A DNA stretch of 64,000 nucleotides from JAGXRK01 sp963804005 (GTDB lineage: Bacteria > Bacteroidota > Ignavibacteria > Ignavibacteriales > Ignavibacteriaceae), in contig CAWDOP010000018.1 in assembly GCA_963804005.1 (NCBI GenBank), positions 1 through 64,000 on the forward strand. The letters are read 5' to 3'. The first letter of the stretch is position 1. Each line of letters starts with the position of its first letter. Under the pieces are notes generated by a model. That model ran no database searches and had not been told where the DNA came from. It was given only the letters and a program-made list of their open reading frames with translations. This document shows, in pieces, positions 17,747 to 26,457 of the stretch. The position numbers and the translations under genes are program-made.

Positions 17747-19297
17747 CTATTTTGCACTAATATAGATATCAATAAATGGAGATCCGTCAGGCCAGGAAGT
17801 AACGGTTAAACCCTCCTTTACCACCATTTTATTAGTTCCTATCGCACTCTCCACCAAAATATCACCCTTAATAGCGGAGACATCATAAATAGCCTCCGGT
17901 TCTGTATGTACATAAAAAGCGGTTTTATAATTCTTCAAATCACCAAACTCATTGATCATGCTCTCCTTTTCAGGATCGATCTCTTTTATATATTGAGGAT
18001 CAAAATATGGCCCGCCTTTAACTTTTATATTGTAATCATTGCTGCCATAGTATTCTCTTGCTGGCGGAGATATTTGTCCCCTGACCCCTGCAACAGCTGT
18101 GTGAAAATATGAAGTATGCCAAGATCGATAGTTGACCCAATCCTCTTCATTATTAAAGTCTTCACGTTCTAGCCTAGCTTTATGGGAAACTTTCATAGCC
18201 TGAAAGACCTTACCCTTTAATAAATTATACCCTTTTTTATGTGGTTCCATCATTTCGCGCGGGGGAGTCAGGTTGCAGGGATCTTTAACAATAAACCGGG
18301 AGTTTGAACCCAACATTATCGCTTCACCACCAGGCAGAATAATCTGCATCCTCGATTTATCACCTGTCGATATTATATCTCCGGCACTAATCTTAGTGTT
18401 CCCCTCTTTCATAGACACACCATTTATCTTTACATCACCCTTTACATAAGATAAATTAGCATCGCATTCTTTACTTCTTTTTACTAGGGTCCACGACACA
18501 GTTAAGTTTTCATCATATGCACATTTAACATCATCATTATCGGGGATCATTGAAGTTAGGCTTGAACTAAGACAACTTCTGCAGTCTGTATTATGGATGT
18601 CGGTTATAATAGACTCTCCTTCCAGAATTTCATCTGTAATATCAAAATCTTTCTCTAAATTAATTACTATAGGAAAATCCATTTTTACAGTGTTTGTAAA
18701 TAAATTGGCAGGTTTATTATTTGCTTCATTACAGGGAAATGTTTCTTCAGTATATATAGCAGAAGTTACATTCGTCTTAATGGTTCCCATTAGCATAATT
18801 GAATACTTACAATTGCCTTGTTTATTATCAGAGGGTGGACATTGTATTCCCAGCCAGCCACCTGTAACACATGGCTTTGTAGGTTCTAATCGTTCTGATT
18901 CTATAGATAACTTATAAATTTGGGATTTACCAGGGGAAACAGTATATGAAACACGCTTAACAGCATCAAAACAAGCTTGGGACACTCTCTCTCCTTTTGC
19001 TTCATTATCAACCGTATTTATAAAATTTACTTTTTCATTAATACCTGTAAATTGAAACATGGCTGTCCCTGAAGAAGAAACAGCTCCTGTAAAAGTCACA
19101 TAGAAGGTGCCTTTAACTATATATTTCTCGTCAGCCTTAGCATTCCAATTATAGCCATTGCTACCACTTCCATTGGCTGTTTTAGTCTTCGTATATTTAT
19201 ATTCTACAGTACCACTGTATGTTATTTGCTGAGAAATTGCATCCTCAACAATAAATAGCGCCACAAAAATCACTAAGATTATAATTCCTGTTTTCAT
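17747..19297 (-). CDS. Secreted protein with FecR-like domain
   Basis: The protein is about 516 residues from the Met at 19297, which has AAAGGA upstream; the frame is open from 19327. A signal peptide (I-I-I-L-V-I-F-V-A-L-F) is followed by about 270 residues of beta-rich sequence with several paired Cys. A FecR-like region then follows at about 290-470. It contains V-K-G-D-V-K-I-N-G, G-D-I-I-S-T-G-D-K-S-R-M-Q-I-I-L-P-G-G, L-G-S-N-S-R-F and T-A-V-A-G-V-R-G-Q, the pattern of FecR periplasmic domains. There is no membrane anchor or sigma factor beside it, so this is a secreted FecR-fold protein rather than an anti-sigma sensor. It clusters with DUF4412-like and OmpA-like genes on the same strand. 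Confidence 0.75.
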   Translation of the reverse strand: MKTGIIILVIFVALFIVEDAISQQITYSGTVEYKYTKTKTANGSGSNGYNWNAKADEKYIVKGTFYVTFTGAVSSSGTAMFQFTGINEKVNFINTVDNEAKGERVSQACFDAVKRVSYTVSPGKSQIYKLSIESERLEPTKPCVTGGWLGIQCPPSDNKQGNCKYSIMLMGTIKTNVTSAIYTEETFPCNEANNKPANLFTNTVKMDFPIVINLEKDFDITDEILEGESIITDIHNTDCRSCLSSSLTSMIPDNDDVKCAYDENLTVSWTLVKRSKECDANLSYVKGDVKINGVSMKEGNTKISAGDIISTGDKSRMQIILPGGEAIMLGSNSRFIVKDPCNLTPPREMMEPHKKGYNLLKGKVFQAMKVSHKARLEREDFNNEEDWVNYRSWHTSYFHTAVAGVRGQISPPAREYYGSNDYNIKVKGGPYFDPQYIKEIDPEKESMINEFGDLKNYKTAFYVHTEPEAIYDVSAIKGDILVESAIGTNKMVVKEGLTVTSWPDGSPFIDIYISAK

Positions 19298-19385
19298 TTT
19301 ATCCAGCTTTCCTTTTATAGAAATCATAGATTAAATCTATGCACTGATAACACTCTATTAATTTATTCAATTCTAAAGTTTGGAT

Positions 19386-19994
19386 TTATTTCTTCTGCAT
19401 TCCCTGCATCATAGCATCCATTTCCATAATCTGGTATCCTTTGGGGATAGAAAAGCTATTGGCATCAGGAGTCCATGGTTCAACATCTCTCAATTCCATA
19501 CCTGATCCTTCGGAACCATCAATATGGTTTATCATCTTCATCGGGAATTCATACTTTTCAGAGATCCATATGGTAAACATTTTTTGGGTGGGATTGTCTT
19601 TATTGTATAATTCCGATTTGGTACATTCAACTCCATTAATAGTTTCTTTATCAACCTCTTTTAAAATTCCGCTTTCTTGATAGTGTTCAAATGATTTAAG
19701 CGGATCGCTTCCCATACTCATAGGACTTTCAGCGGGGCTTTTTATAGCCATTTTTTGCTGCGGCATCAGAATAATTAATTGCCGTGAATCTTTTTCTACA
19801 ATAACAACGCCTTTTTGACCGTCTTCATCAAATTCATAACGATAACCAGCATCGGCCGAATAAACTGTAAAAAGTCGTTCTTTATCCATAGTGTTAAATA
19901 CCATTTTTGCTTTGAACTGACCGTACACAGTTATGCTTGACAAAAGTAAGATTATAAATACAATAAGCGAATTTAGGACCTTTTGATTATTCAT
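19386..19994 (-). CDS. Secreted DUF4412-like protein
   Basis: This 202-residue exported protein has the signal peptide L-I-V-F-I-I-L-L-L-S-S-I-T-V-Y-G. The body has the beta-strand pattern of DUF4412/LolA-like-fold periplasmic proteins: K-M-V-F-N-T-M-D-K-E near the start, a central I-N-G-V-E-C-T-K, I-W-I-S-E-K-Y-E-F-P-M-K, and a C-terminal Met-rich tail (M-M-Q-G-M-Q). No catalytic residues are expected. The function is unknown and may involve binding a lipid or hydrophobic ligand. A decayed paralogue lies 1.8 kb downstream. It is 58 bases before the FecR-like open frame. Confidence 0.65.
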   Translation of the reverse strand: MNNQKVLNSLIVFIILLLSSITVYGQFKAKMVFNTMDKERLFTVYSADAGYRYEFDEDGQKGVVIVEKDSRQLIILMPQQKMAIKSPAESPMSMGSDPLKSFEHYQESGILKEVDKETINGVECTKSELYNKDNPTQKMFTIWISEKYEFPMKMINHIDGSEGSGMELRDVEPWTPDANSFSIPKGYQIMEMDAMMQGMQKK

Positions 19995-20102
19995 AATTTT
20001 TTCTCCTATTTCATTTAAGTTTTGAAACTCCTATGAGAGAAGTGTTCTTTGTTTTATACATTTTTTAAAAGTTTTAATCTGCTTGTAAAACAGTTTTTGC
20101 AT

Positions 20103-20930
20103 TTAATTTAATTTTATTAGCTCAACCCTTCTGTTCTTTGCTTTCCCTTCATCGGTGTCGTTGGAAGTAACTGGAGCTAACGGTCCTACTCCTGCTGCTG
20201 TAAGCCTGCTTTTATCAACATTATATTTTGAAACAAGAGTTTTTACAACCGCCTCAGCCCTGGATTGTGAAAGTTTCATATTGTATTTGAAGTCTCCAAC
20301 ATTATCTGTATGTCCAACTATATAAAGTTTAAGAGCCGGGTTTTGAGAAAGAAGTTTTGAAATCTCATTAAGAGTTGGATCAGATTCAGGTTTAACTTCA
20401 GCTTTATCAAAATCGAAGTAGATTCCATAAAGTGCTACGCGACCTTGTGAATTAATATCATTGTACATTGATTTTGCATCAGCGACTATATCCTGTTTCA
20501 TTGCAGCCTCTTCGATAATCCAGAGCTCATAGCCACCACCTTTATTATATGTACGCACTTGCACCCAGGTTACTTTGTTATCTTTTTTAAGTTTCATACT
20601 AGTAGCAATTTGGCGGTGTTTGTAAATTACTGTACCGCCGATCTTCTCTATCGCATCGGAAAAATTTTTGTTAATCTGAACCTCGGTTGCCGCTTTTTCA
20701 CCTTTCTTGATGACGTATTTAATATAATAGAAATGACCCTCGGCGCTTGTGGGCTGACCCTTGCTGTCCATAAATTTGTTACAGACTTCAAATTCCTTTT
20801 CTTGATAACTTGAAATATCATACCCGGGCATACGGTTAAACATTGGATGGTCTTTGCTGCCGGCAACATCCTGTGGAAGAGAGATCGAACAAAAAAGAAA
20901 AAGTGTAAGAATTAGTGTAATGGTTTTCAT
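20103..20930 (-). CDS. OmpA-family outer-membrane/peptidoglycan-binding protein
   Basis: This 275-residue protein has a signal peptide (L-I-L-T-L-F-L-F-C-S-I-S-L-P-Q). An N-terminal region of unknown fold (about 25-160) is followed by a C-terminal OmpA-like domain. That domain shows I-Y-F-D-F-D-K-A-E-V-K-P-E-S, V-G-H-T-D-N-V-G, N-M-K-L-S-Q-S-R-A-E-A-V and a final A-K-N-R-R-V-E-L. These residues bind the diaminopimelate of peptidoglycan in the family. It leads the minus-strand envelope cluster that runs to the terminator at 17179. Confidence 0.88.
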   Translation of the reverse strand: MKTITLILTLFLFCSISLPQDVAGSKDHPMFNRMPGYDISSYQEKEFEVCNKFMDSKGQPTSAEGHFYYIKYVIKKGEKAATEVQINKNFSDAIEKIGGTVIYKHRQIATSMKLKKDNKVTWVQVRTYNKGGGYELWIIEEAAMKQDIVADAKSMYNDINSQGRVALYGIYFDFDKAEVKPESDPTLNEISKLLSQNPALKLYIVGHTDNVGDFKYNMKLSQSRAEAVVKTLVSKYNVDKSRLTAAGVGPLAPVTSNDTDEGKAKNRRVELIKLN

Positions 20931-21392
20931 TATTACTCCTATTTAATTTTAGTTAGAAAATAACGAAGAGAAAAGAGTTAAACATTTAATAAAATATTTC
21001 AATAGATATTGTTAATTAAGTTTTTAATGTGCGATACATATAACCTCCAAAAGATTTTAAATGAAGTAGTAATGTTTTTGCTAACTTGGTTTGGATAGTA
21101 TGTTTAAGATAGTTGGTCAACAAGATGACAAACAAGAATTTTACAAAAAAGTCAGACCTGTTATATACAGAAGAGAATACACCCTGACACAGGGGATTAT
21201 CTATACTGCTGTGAGAAAAATTCTCACAATTTTATAAACCGAATGCAACTAATAAAAAATCATTCTAAAAAACAAGCATACTTAACGATGGTTAAGCGTT
21301 GATGTTTATCAACTATGACTTCCCGAATAGATTCCACAACAGACTAATTCCATTTATTTCTGAAATACATTGTAAATTAATATTGTAAAAAA
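20931..21392 (+). other. Gene-free region with one inverted repeat
   Basis: This AT-rich spacer lies upstream of the OmpA-like gene. A perfect 8-bp inverted repeat, TGTGAGAA / TTCTCACA (21210-21217 and 21221-21228, loop AAA), is the only structure I see. It could be an operator or a small hairpin. No coding stretch is visible. Confidence 0.45.
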
Positions 21393-21414
21393 CCCCGATT
21401 CTTTCAAACCGGGG
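21393..21414 (-). terminator. Intrinsic terminator of the beta-propeller gene
   Basis: CCCCG (21393-21397) pairs with CGGGG (21410-21414). On the minus strand the stem is followed by TTTTTT. It lies 55 bases after the stop of the T9SS propeller gene. Confidence 0.8.
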
Positions 21415-21469
21415 CTCAGTCCTGGTAAAAGATCTAGGGGCAAACCTTAATACCAGCTGTTGAAAAGAT

Positions 21470-22699
21470 TTATTTCATCAAGACCATCTTTTTAGTCTCT
21501 ACATAATCCCCGGCTATTAGTTTATAGAAATATGTGCCGCTTGAAAGATGAGTCGCATCAAATATAGTTTCATGTGAGCCAGCCGGTTTCACATTATTTA
21601 CAAGCGTGGCAATTTCATTTCCTAGAACATTATACACCTTCAATGTTTGCCAACCGTTCACGGGCGACTGCCAACTTATTTTAGTGATATGGTTAAACGG
21701 ATTAGGGAAATTATCGTATAATTGAAATTTATTGTTTAATAAATTGATCTTTTTGTCATCTTCTAAAACTGATAGTGTAAAATTACCATAACTAGACCAG
21801 CCATCCCAGGCATTGTGATTAGTAAGCCGGGTCTGATTGCTTCCATTGGCTTTCATTGAATAAATTTCAAAATTACCATCGCGTTCACTTTGAAAAACAA
21901 TACTGTTTCCATCAGTCGACCAGCAGGGATTTTCGTCTCTTCCCGGGGCATTTGTTAAAGTGGTATCGCCGCTGCCATCTGCATTAATAACATGAATTTC
22001 AGCCTGAGGAATTCCCGAAATAAGAACATTCAGACTATAAGCAAGTTTACTTCCATCCGGTGACCAGGTCGGAAATATCTCATTAACAGTAGTATTGGTA
22101 ATCTTGTGTTGGTTACTGCCATCTGTATTCATTAAATATATTTCATAATTGCCATCTCTGTTTGACATAAATACAATTGTAGAACCATCCGGTGATAGAA
22201 AAGGTCTTTCATCACGAGCTGAATTATTTGTAAGACGCTGAGGATTTGTGCCATCCGAATTCATTACCCAAATTTCAGTCCGGCTCATATAATCTTTTAT
22301 AAAGAAAATTTTATTTCCGTTCTTGGACCATGAGGGATGTTCTTCGGCTTCTGTTGTATTTGTAAGCCGCTTGATGTTTGAACCTTCTACATCCATAGTA
22401 TAAATCTCTGTGTTCCCATCACGATCTGATAAAAAAACAATCTTATCGCCTAAAGGTGAAATGGCCGGACATAAATCTGATGCGGGATTATTTGTCAAAT
22501 TAATTACTTCGCTTCCATCAACATTCATAACATAAATTTCGTTATTGCCATTTCTGCCGGAATAAAAAGCAATTTTTTCAACAGAGGCATTATTAATAAG
22601 CTTAGCCGGCTTGTCACTGACTAATGAATTGGGGGCAATATCTTGAACTGTAAAACAGAACAGGAAAGCAGAAATAAAAAATATTTTTAGTTTTGCCAT
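21470..22699 (-). CDS. T9SS-secreted TolB-like beta-propeller protein
   Basis: This 409-residue exported protein has an N-terminal signal peptide (I-F-F-I-S-A-F-L-F-C-F). It then has about six WD40-like/TolB repeats, each with a version of S-x-R-D-G-N-x-E-I-Y-x-M-N-x-D-G-S followed by L-T-N-x. The last 85 residues are a type A T9SS sorting domain (F-P-N-P-F-N, then S-S-G-T-Y-F-Y-K-L, ending T-K-K-M-V-L-M-K). Such propellers bind proteins or carbohydrates at the cell surface. No enzyme active site is evident. The gene is monocistronic, with a strong terminator after it. Confidence 0.88.
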   Translation of the reverse strand: MAKLKIFFISAFLFCFTVQDIAPNSLVSDKPAKLINNASVEKIAFYSGRNGNNEIYVMNVDGSEVINLTNNPASDLCPAISPLGDKIVFLSDRDGNTEIYTMDVEGSNIKRLTNTTEAEEHPSWSKNGNKIFFIKDYMSRTEIWVMNSDGTNPQRLTNNSARDERPFLSPDGSTIVFMSNRDGNYEIYLMNTDGSNQHKITNTTVNEIFPTWSPDGSKLAYSLNVLISGIPQAEIHVINADGSGDTTLTNAPGRDENPCWSTDGNSIVFQSERDGNFEIYSMKANGSNQTRLTNHNAWDGWSSYGNFTLSVLEDDKKINLLNNKFQLYDNFPNPFNHITKISWQSPVNGWQTLKVYNVLGNEIATLVNNVKPAGSHETIFDATHLSSGTYFYKLIAGDYVETKKMVLMK

Positions 22700-22956
22700 T
22701 TCTCACACCAAGCAGAATTGATACAAAGTTGCATTATTTAGAGAATAATTTAACCATTTTCGTCAGGCCTGATACAGATTATTATATAAGAGGAATAAAA
22801 CCTTTTTTACCGGTAATAATCATACATCAAACTAAAACCCGAATAGTTGTATATAATTTTTTACTAACACTTTTGTCCTGTAGATTGATTTAGTAAATTT
22901 TATTTTAGTTTAATCAATCTATTATGAGCCAGAATTAAATATAAGATTTAGTAGTC

Positions 22957-24387
22957 ATGATTTTTAACAAATTAAAATATTCACTTCCAGTTTTTCTAAC
23001 GGCATTTGTCTTTTCTTTTAATTTGTTTTCTCCTGATGTAATAACTCCGACAAATCAGGAATGTTTTATGGTTCTTGCGGGAAAGAAAGCTACACAATCC
23101 GGAAAAGTAATGTTAGCCCACAACAATGATCTGACCGGCAAAGAAGCTTCGTTCGTTGAAATAATCCCGCCAAATCATGATTCAGGACAGGTGATAATTA
23201 AGTATTCAACCGGTGCGAACATTACTCTATCTGCAAGAACATACAAAATGTTAATTCAAAGGATCGAAGAAGGATTTGCGGAAGGCGATGCAGCTGCAAT
23301 TAATGAATTTGGTGTTGCTATTGCCGGAGGCGTAGCGCTTGGAAGTGATAGAAATCAAAAAGCTAAACGATTTGCTCCACTTGTACCAAATGGATTACCG
23401 GGTGGAATCAGATATGATATTCTTACAAGAAGCAAAACAGCAAGAGAATGTGTGAGGATGCTCGGGAATGCATATTCGGAATATGGTGTTTCATATCCAA
23501 GCGGAGTTGGAATAGCTGACAGCAATGAGATCTGGTATATTGAGTGCGGGGGCGGAAAGCAATGGGCTGCTGTGCGCATTCCCGATAGCTGTTATTGGGT
23601 GCAGGCTAATGGCTATAGAATAGGATTTGTTGATACTTCGGATAAAGAATATTTTCTTACTTCTCCCGGACTTCTTGAATTTTGTGCTGAGACTGGATTA
23701 TGGAATCCGAATGAAGCGAACTTCAACTTTGCAAAAGTTTTTGGCGGTGGAAGAACTAAAGAAAATGGCGGATTGGAATATGATAGATTACGTGTTTTGC
23801 GAGGACTTAATTTGCTTTCACCTTCACTCGGCTTGAAGTTTCATGACGAAAACCTGCCAACTTATCCGGTTCCTGATAATCTGATTACAGAATCAGATTT
23901 GTTTGCAGTATTGCGGGATTTCTATGCGGGTACTGACTATGACAGAAGTAACAAAAATTCAATGGATGAATCAATTCGTTCAATTGCAACATGGCGGGGA
24001 GTACATTCCAGTGTAATTGTAATCACACCCTCGCAGCCAATTGAAAGCACTGCAATTTTGTGGTCTGGAATAGGGTCATCTTTTGTAACCGGATTTATTC
24101 CAATTCCATTTGGTGTGAGTCAGATACCTTCGGCATATAATTCAGCAAGTGAAGAATCAGCTTTTTATCTGTTCTCTCAATTAGCAAAAACATCATCATC
24201 AGATTGGGAAAGAATTAAGTCAATACAAAACTCATTTGTTGAATATGAAAGTGATCTTCTGGAAAAAACAAATCTATTCATGAATGATGAGAATCCGCAT
24301 GAAATTAATGAGAAGAAATTGACTTCATTTTCGGAATATGCAGCAAAGAAAATACTTGACAAGGTAAATAAGTGGCTTAAAAAATAG
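22957..24387 (+). CDS. Exported C69-family dipeptidase-like N-terminal-nucleophile hydrolase
   Basis: This 476-residue protein has a signal peptide (F-L-T-A-F-V-F-S-F-N-L-F-S). Close after the signal comes a Cys in Q-E-C-F-M-V-L-A-G-K-K-A-T, then L-A-H-N-N-D-L. This matches peptidase C69 (dipeptidase A), where the Cys becomes the N-terminal nucleophile after processing. Further family segments are Y-D-I-L-T-R-S-K-T-A-R-E-C and G-I-A-D-S-N-E-I-W-Y-I-E. It should hydrolyse dipeptides or amide bonds in the periplasm. A degraded copy of its 3' end lies at 27918-28158, after the TldD/TldE pair. Confidence 0.82.
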   Translation: MIFNKLKYSLPVFLTAFVFSFNLFSPDVITPTNQECFMVLAGKKATQSGKVMLAHNNDLTGKEASFVEIIPPNHDSGQVIIKYSTGANITLSARTYKMLIQRIEEGFAEGDAAAINEFGVAIAGGVALGSDRNQKAKRFAPLVPNGLPGGIRYDILTRSKTARECVRMLGNAYSEYGVSYPSGVGIADSNEIWYIECGGGKQWAAVRIPDSCYWVQANGYRIGFVDTSDKEYFLTSPGLLEFCAETGLWNPNEANFNFAKVFGGGRTKENGGLEYDRLRVLRGLNLLSPSLGLKFHDENLPTYPVPDNLITESDLFAVLRDFYAGTDYDRSNKNSMDESIRSIATWRGVHSSVIVITPSQPIESTAILWSGIGSSFVTGFIPIPFGVSQIPSAYNSASEESAFYLFSQLAKTSSSDWERIKSIQNSFVEYESDLLEKTNLFMNDENPHEINEKKLTSFSEYAAKKILDKVNKWLKK

Positions 24388-24388
24388 G

Positions 24389-24450
24389 TTTATCACTTTT
24401 TATATAAGCAGCACAATGGATAATTAATTTAATGATTTGAATATTCTTAA
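24389..24450 (+). repeat. Intergenic repeat, copy 1
   Basis: The segment just after the dipeptidase stop contains ATCACTTTTTATATAAGCA followed by G-CACAATG and, 35 bases on, ATATTCTTAAA. The same order with few changes recurs at 33992-34058. No terminal inverted repeats or coding content are seen. Confidence 0.6.
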
Positions 24451-24599
24451 AAAAACAAACATAGATCTATGGTGAATTCAATAATATTAAAACAATCATT
24501 GTTTATGTCAAATAATTTTTGTTATTTAGGAAGCGATTTCATCAATTAATAAATAAACTATTTCTTTTGTTCCAAAATAATTGCAGTCGCGGAAAATTT

Positions 24600-24800
24600 A
24601 TGTTCCCGGAATACGATAACAAAGAAAACAGGCTAAACAAAGAGAATTTTAGCACGTTATCTGTTGTTGAAGAACTCAAACCTCAAGCTTATATTCCAAC
24701 GTCCATTGTCTCTGTACCAACCTTAGACCAAATCATTAAAATGAATATATCTTTGAAATATTACAAGCAACCTTCATACAGGAGGTCAATAAACAATTAA
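24600..24800 (+). CDS. Possible small protein of 66 residues
   Basis: ATG at 24600 opens a frame starting MFPEYDNKENRLNKENFSTL and ending K-Q-P-S-Y-R-R-S-I-N-N. The composition is plausible for coding, and AGGAG-like bases occur near its end, before tldD. There is no recognised domain or signal peptide. It occupies the otherwise empty gap between the dipeptidase gene and tldD and could be chance. Confidence 0.3.
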   Translation: MFPEYDNKENRLNKENFSTLSVVEELKPQAYIPTSIVSVPTLDQIIKMNISLKYYKQPSYRRSINN

Positions 24801-24850
24801 AAAATATTAAGAAGTAATAGACTCACATACTAATTTAAAGCGAGGTTCAT

Positions 24851-26401
24851 ATGAATCGAAAAATTTCTCGACGGAAGTTCATTGAAAGCAGTTCCAAAGG
24901 CTTAATCGCGGTAGCAGTAATTCCATCTTTTCTGAGTTCGGATATTACTAAAGCTCTTGCCGCCGATAAAGGAGAATCAATGAATCTCCAGGATTATTAC
25001 GAACATTTCGGAATCAATGAAAAAATGATTCAGGAAGTGTTTGATCAGGCTCTAGCGCGAGGCGGTGACTACTGTGATCTTTTTTTCCAACATAATATCG
25101 GCAACTATATTGGTTTGGAGGATAAAGATGTTAACCGGGCATATTCGAATGTTTCTTTTGGTGTTGGGATAAGAGTTTTAAAAGGAGATCAAACCGGATA
25201 TTCTTTCACAGAAGAAATCACATTGAAGGCTATGAAACTGGCTGCTCAGACCGCGTCTAACATTGCGGATTCGAACAAAATAATAGAGCCAATAAAGTTG
25301 AAATTGAGAAACACACCGGATTATTATCCAATTAATACTCCGTGGGAACAAATTTCAATTGACAAAAAAATTCCATATCTGCAAAAAATAAATGAAAAAG
25401 TATTTGCTGAAGATCCACGTGTAATCAAATCAAATATTTGGTTTTCCAACAGCACATCCTACATTTTAGTCGTTACTTCAGAGGGTATTGTTGCTCATGA
25501 TTACCAGCCAATGGGTGCAATTTCAGTTTCTGTAACAGCAGAGCAAAATGGTAAACGTGAACAAAACTATTTTGATCTTTCGGGCAGGAGAGGGATAGAG
25601 TTTTTTACACCTGAAAATATTGACAGGTTAGCAAAAGAACCAGTAATTAGAACAGTTAATCTTTTTGATGCTGTGAAACCGGAAGCCGGTGAAATGGAAG
25701 TCGTTCTTGCAGCCGGCAGTTCCGGAATTCTTCTGCACGAAGCCATTGGCCATGGAATGGAAGCTGATTTTAATAGAAAGGGTACTTCTATCTTTGCAGA
25801 CAAAATTGATAAACCCGTTGCAGAGAATTTTGTAAACATTGTTGACGACGGGACTAATGCTAATACTCGTGGATCTATTAATGTTGATGATGAGGGCAAT
25901 TCAACAGGAAAAACATTTCTGGTGGAAAACGGAATCCTTCGCAGTTATTTACATGATAGAATAAGCGCAAAGCATTATAATGTTTTGCCGACCGGAAATG
26001 GAAGAAGAGAATCGTTCAGAGATGTTCCTCAACCGAGAATGAGAAACACTTATATGCTTCCTGGTCCTCATAAAAAAGAAGAAATCATTTCGAGTGTTAA
26101 AAAGGGAATTTTTGCAGAAACCTTTACGAATGGAGAGGTATTTATAGGGGCTGGAGATTTTACTTTTTATGTGAAGTCCGGATACTTGATTGAAGATGGA
26201 AAAATTACCAAACCGATTAAAGATATTAATATTATTGGAAATGGACCGAATGTGCTAAAAGATATTGTAATGGTTGCAGACGATTTTCAAATGGCTGAGG
26301 GCGGTTGGACTTGCGGTAAGAATGGGCAAGGCGTTCCTGTATCGATGGGATTGCCTACAGTTAAGGTTTCCAAAATTACTGTGGGAGGAGTTAATACTTA
26401 A
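24851..26401 (+). CDS. tldD: TldD-family metallopeptidase with Tat signal
   Basis: This 516-residue protein has an N-terminal twin-arginine motif, I-S-R-R-K-F-I, followed by a hydrophobic stretch (G-L-I-A-V-A-V-I-P-S-F-L), so it is probably exported folded. The C-terminal half contains the TldD zinc signature L-L-H-E-A-I-G-H-G-M-E-A-D, which is H-E-x-x-x-H. TldD forms a heterodimer with TldE (PmbA) and cleaves unfolded peptides; E. coli TldD/E processes microcin B17. The TldE partner follows 57 bases downstream. The classical pair is cytoplasmic, so the Tat signal is noteworthy. An exported dipeptidase gene is nearby, suggesting shared work in periplasmic peptide breakdown. Confidence 0.92.
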   Translation: MNRKISRRKFIESSSKGLIAVAVIPSFLSSDITKALAADKGESMNLQDYYEHFGINEKMIQEVFDQALARGGDYCDLFFQHNIGNYIGLEDKDVNRAYSNVSFGVGIRVLKGDQTGYSFTEEITLKAMKLAAQTASNIADSNKIIEPIKLKLRNTPDYYPINTPWEQISIDKKIPYLQKINEKVFAEDPRVIKSNIWFSNSTSYILVVTSEGIVAHDYQPMGAISVSVTAEQNGKREQNYFDLSGRRGIEFFTPENIDRLAKEPVIRTVNLFDAVKPEAGEMEVVLAAGSSGILLHEAIGHGMEADFNRKGTSIFADKIDKPVAENFVNIVDDGTNANTRGSINVDDEGNSTGKTFLVENGILRSYLHDRISAKHYNVLPTGNGRRESFRDVPQPRMRNTYMLPGPHKKEEIISSVKKGIFAETFTNGEVFIGAGDFTFYVKSGYLIEDGKITKPIKDINIIGNGPNVLKDIVMVADDFQMAEGGWTCGKNGQGVPVSMGLPTVKVSKITVGGVNT

Positions 26402-26457
26402 TATAAATGCAAATGTTCAATCTTTTTCAAACATGAAAAAATTTAACGGAGTATTAA

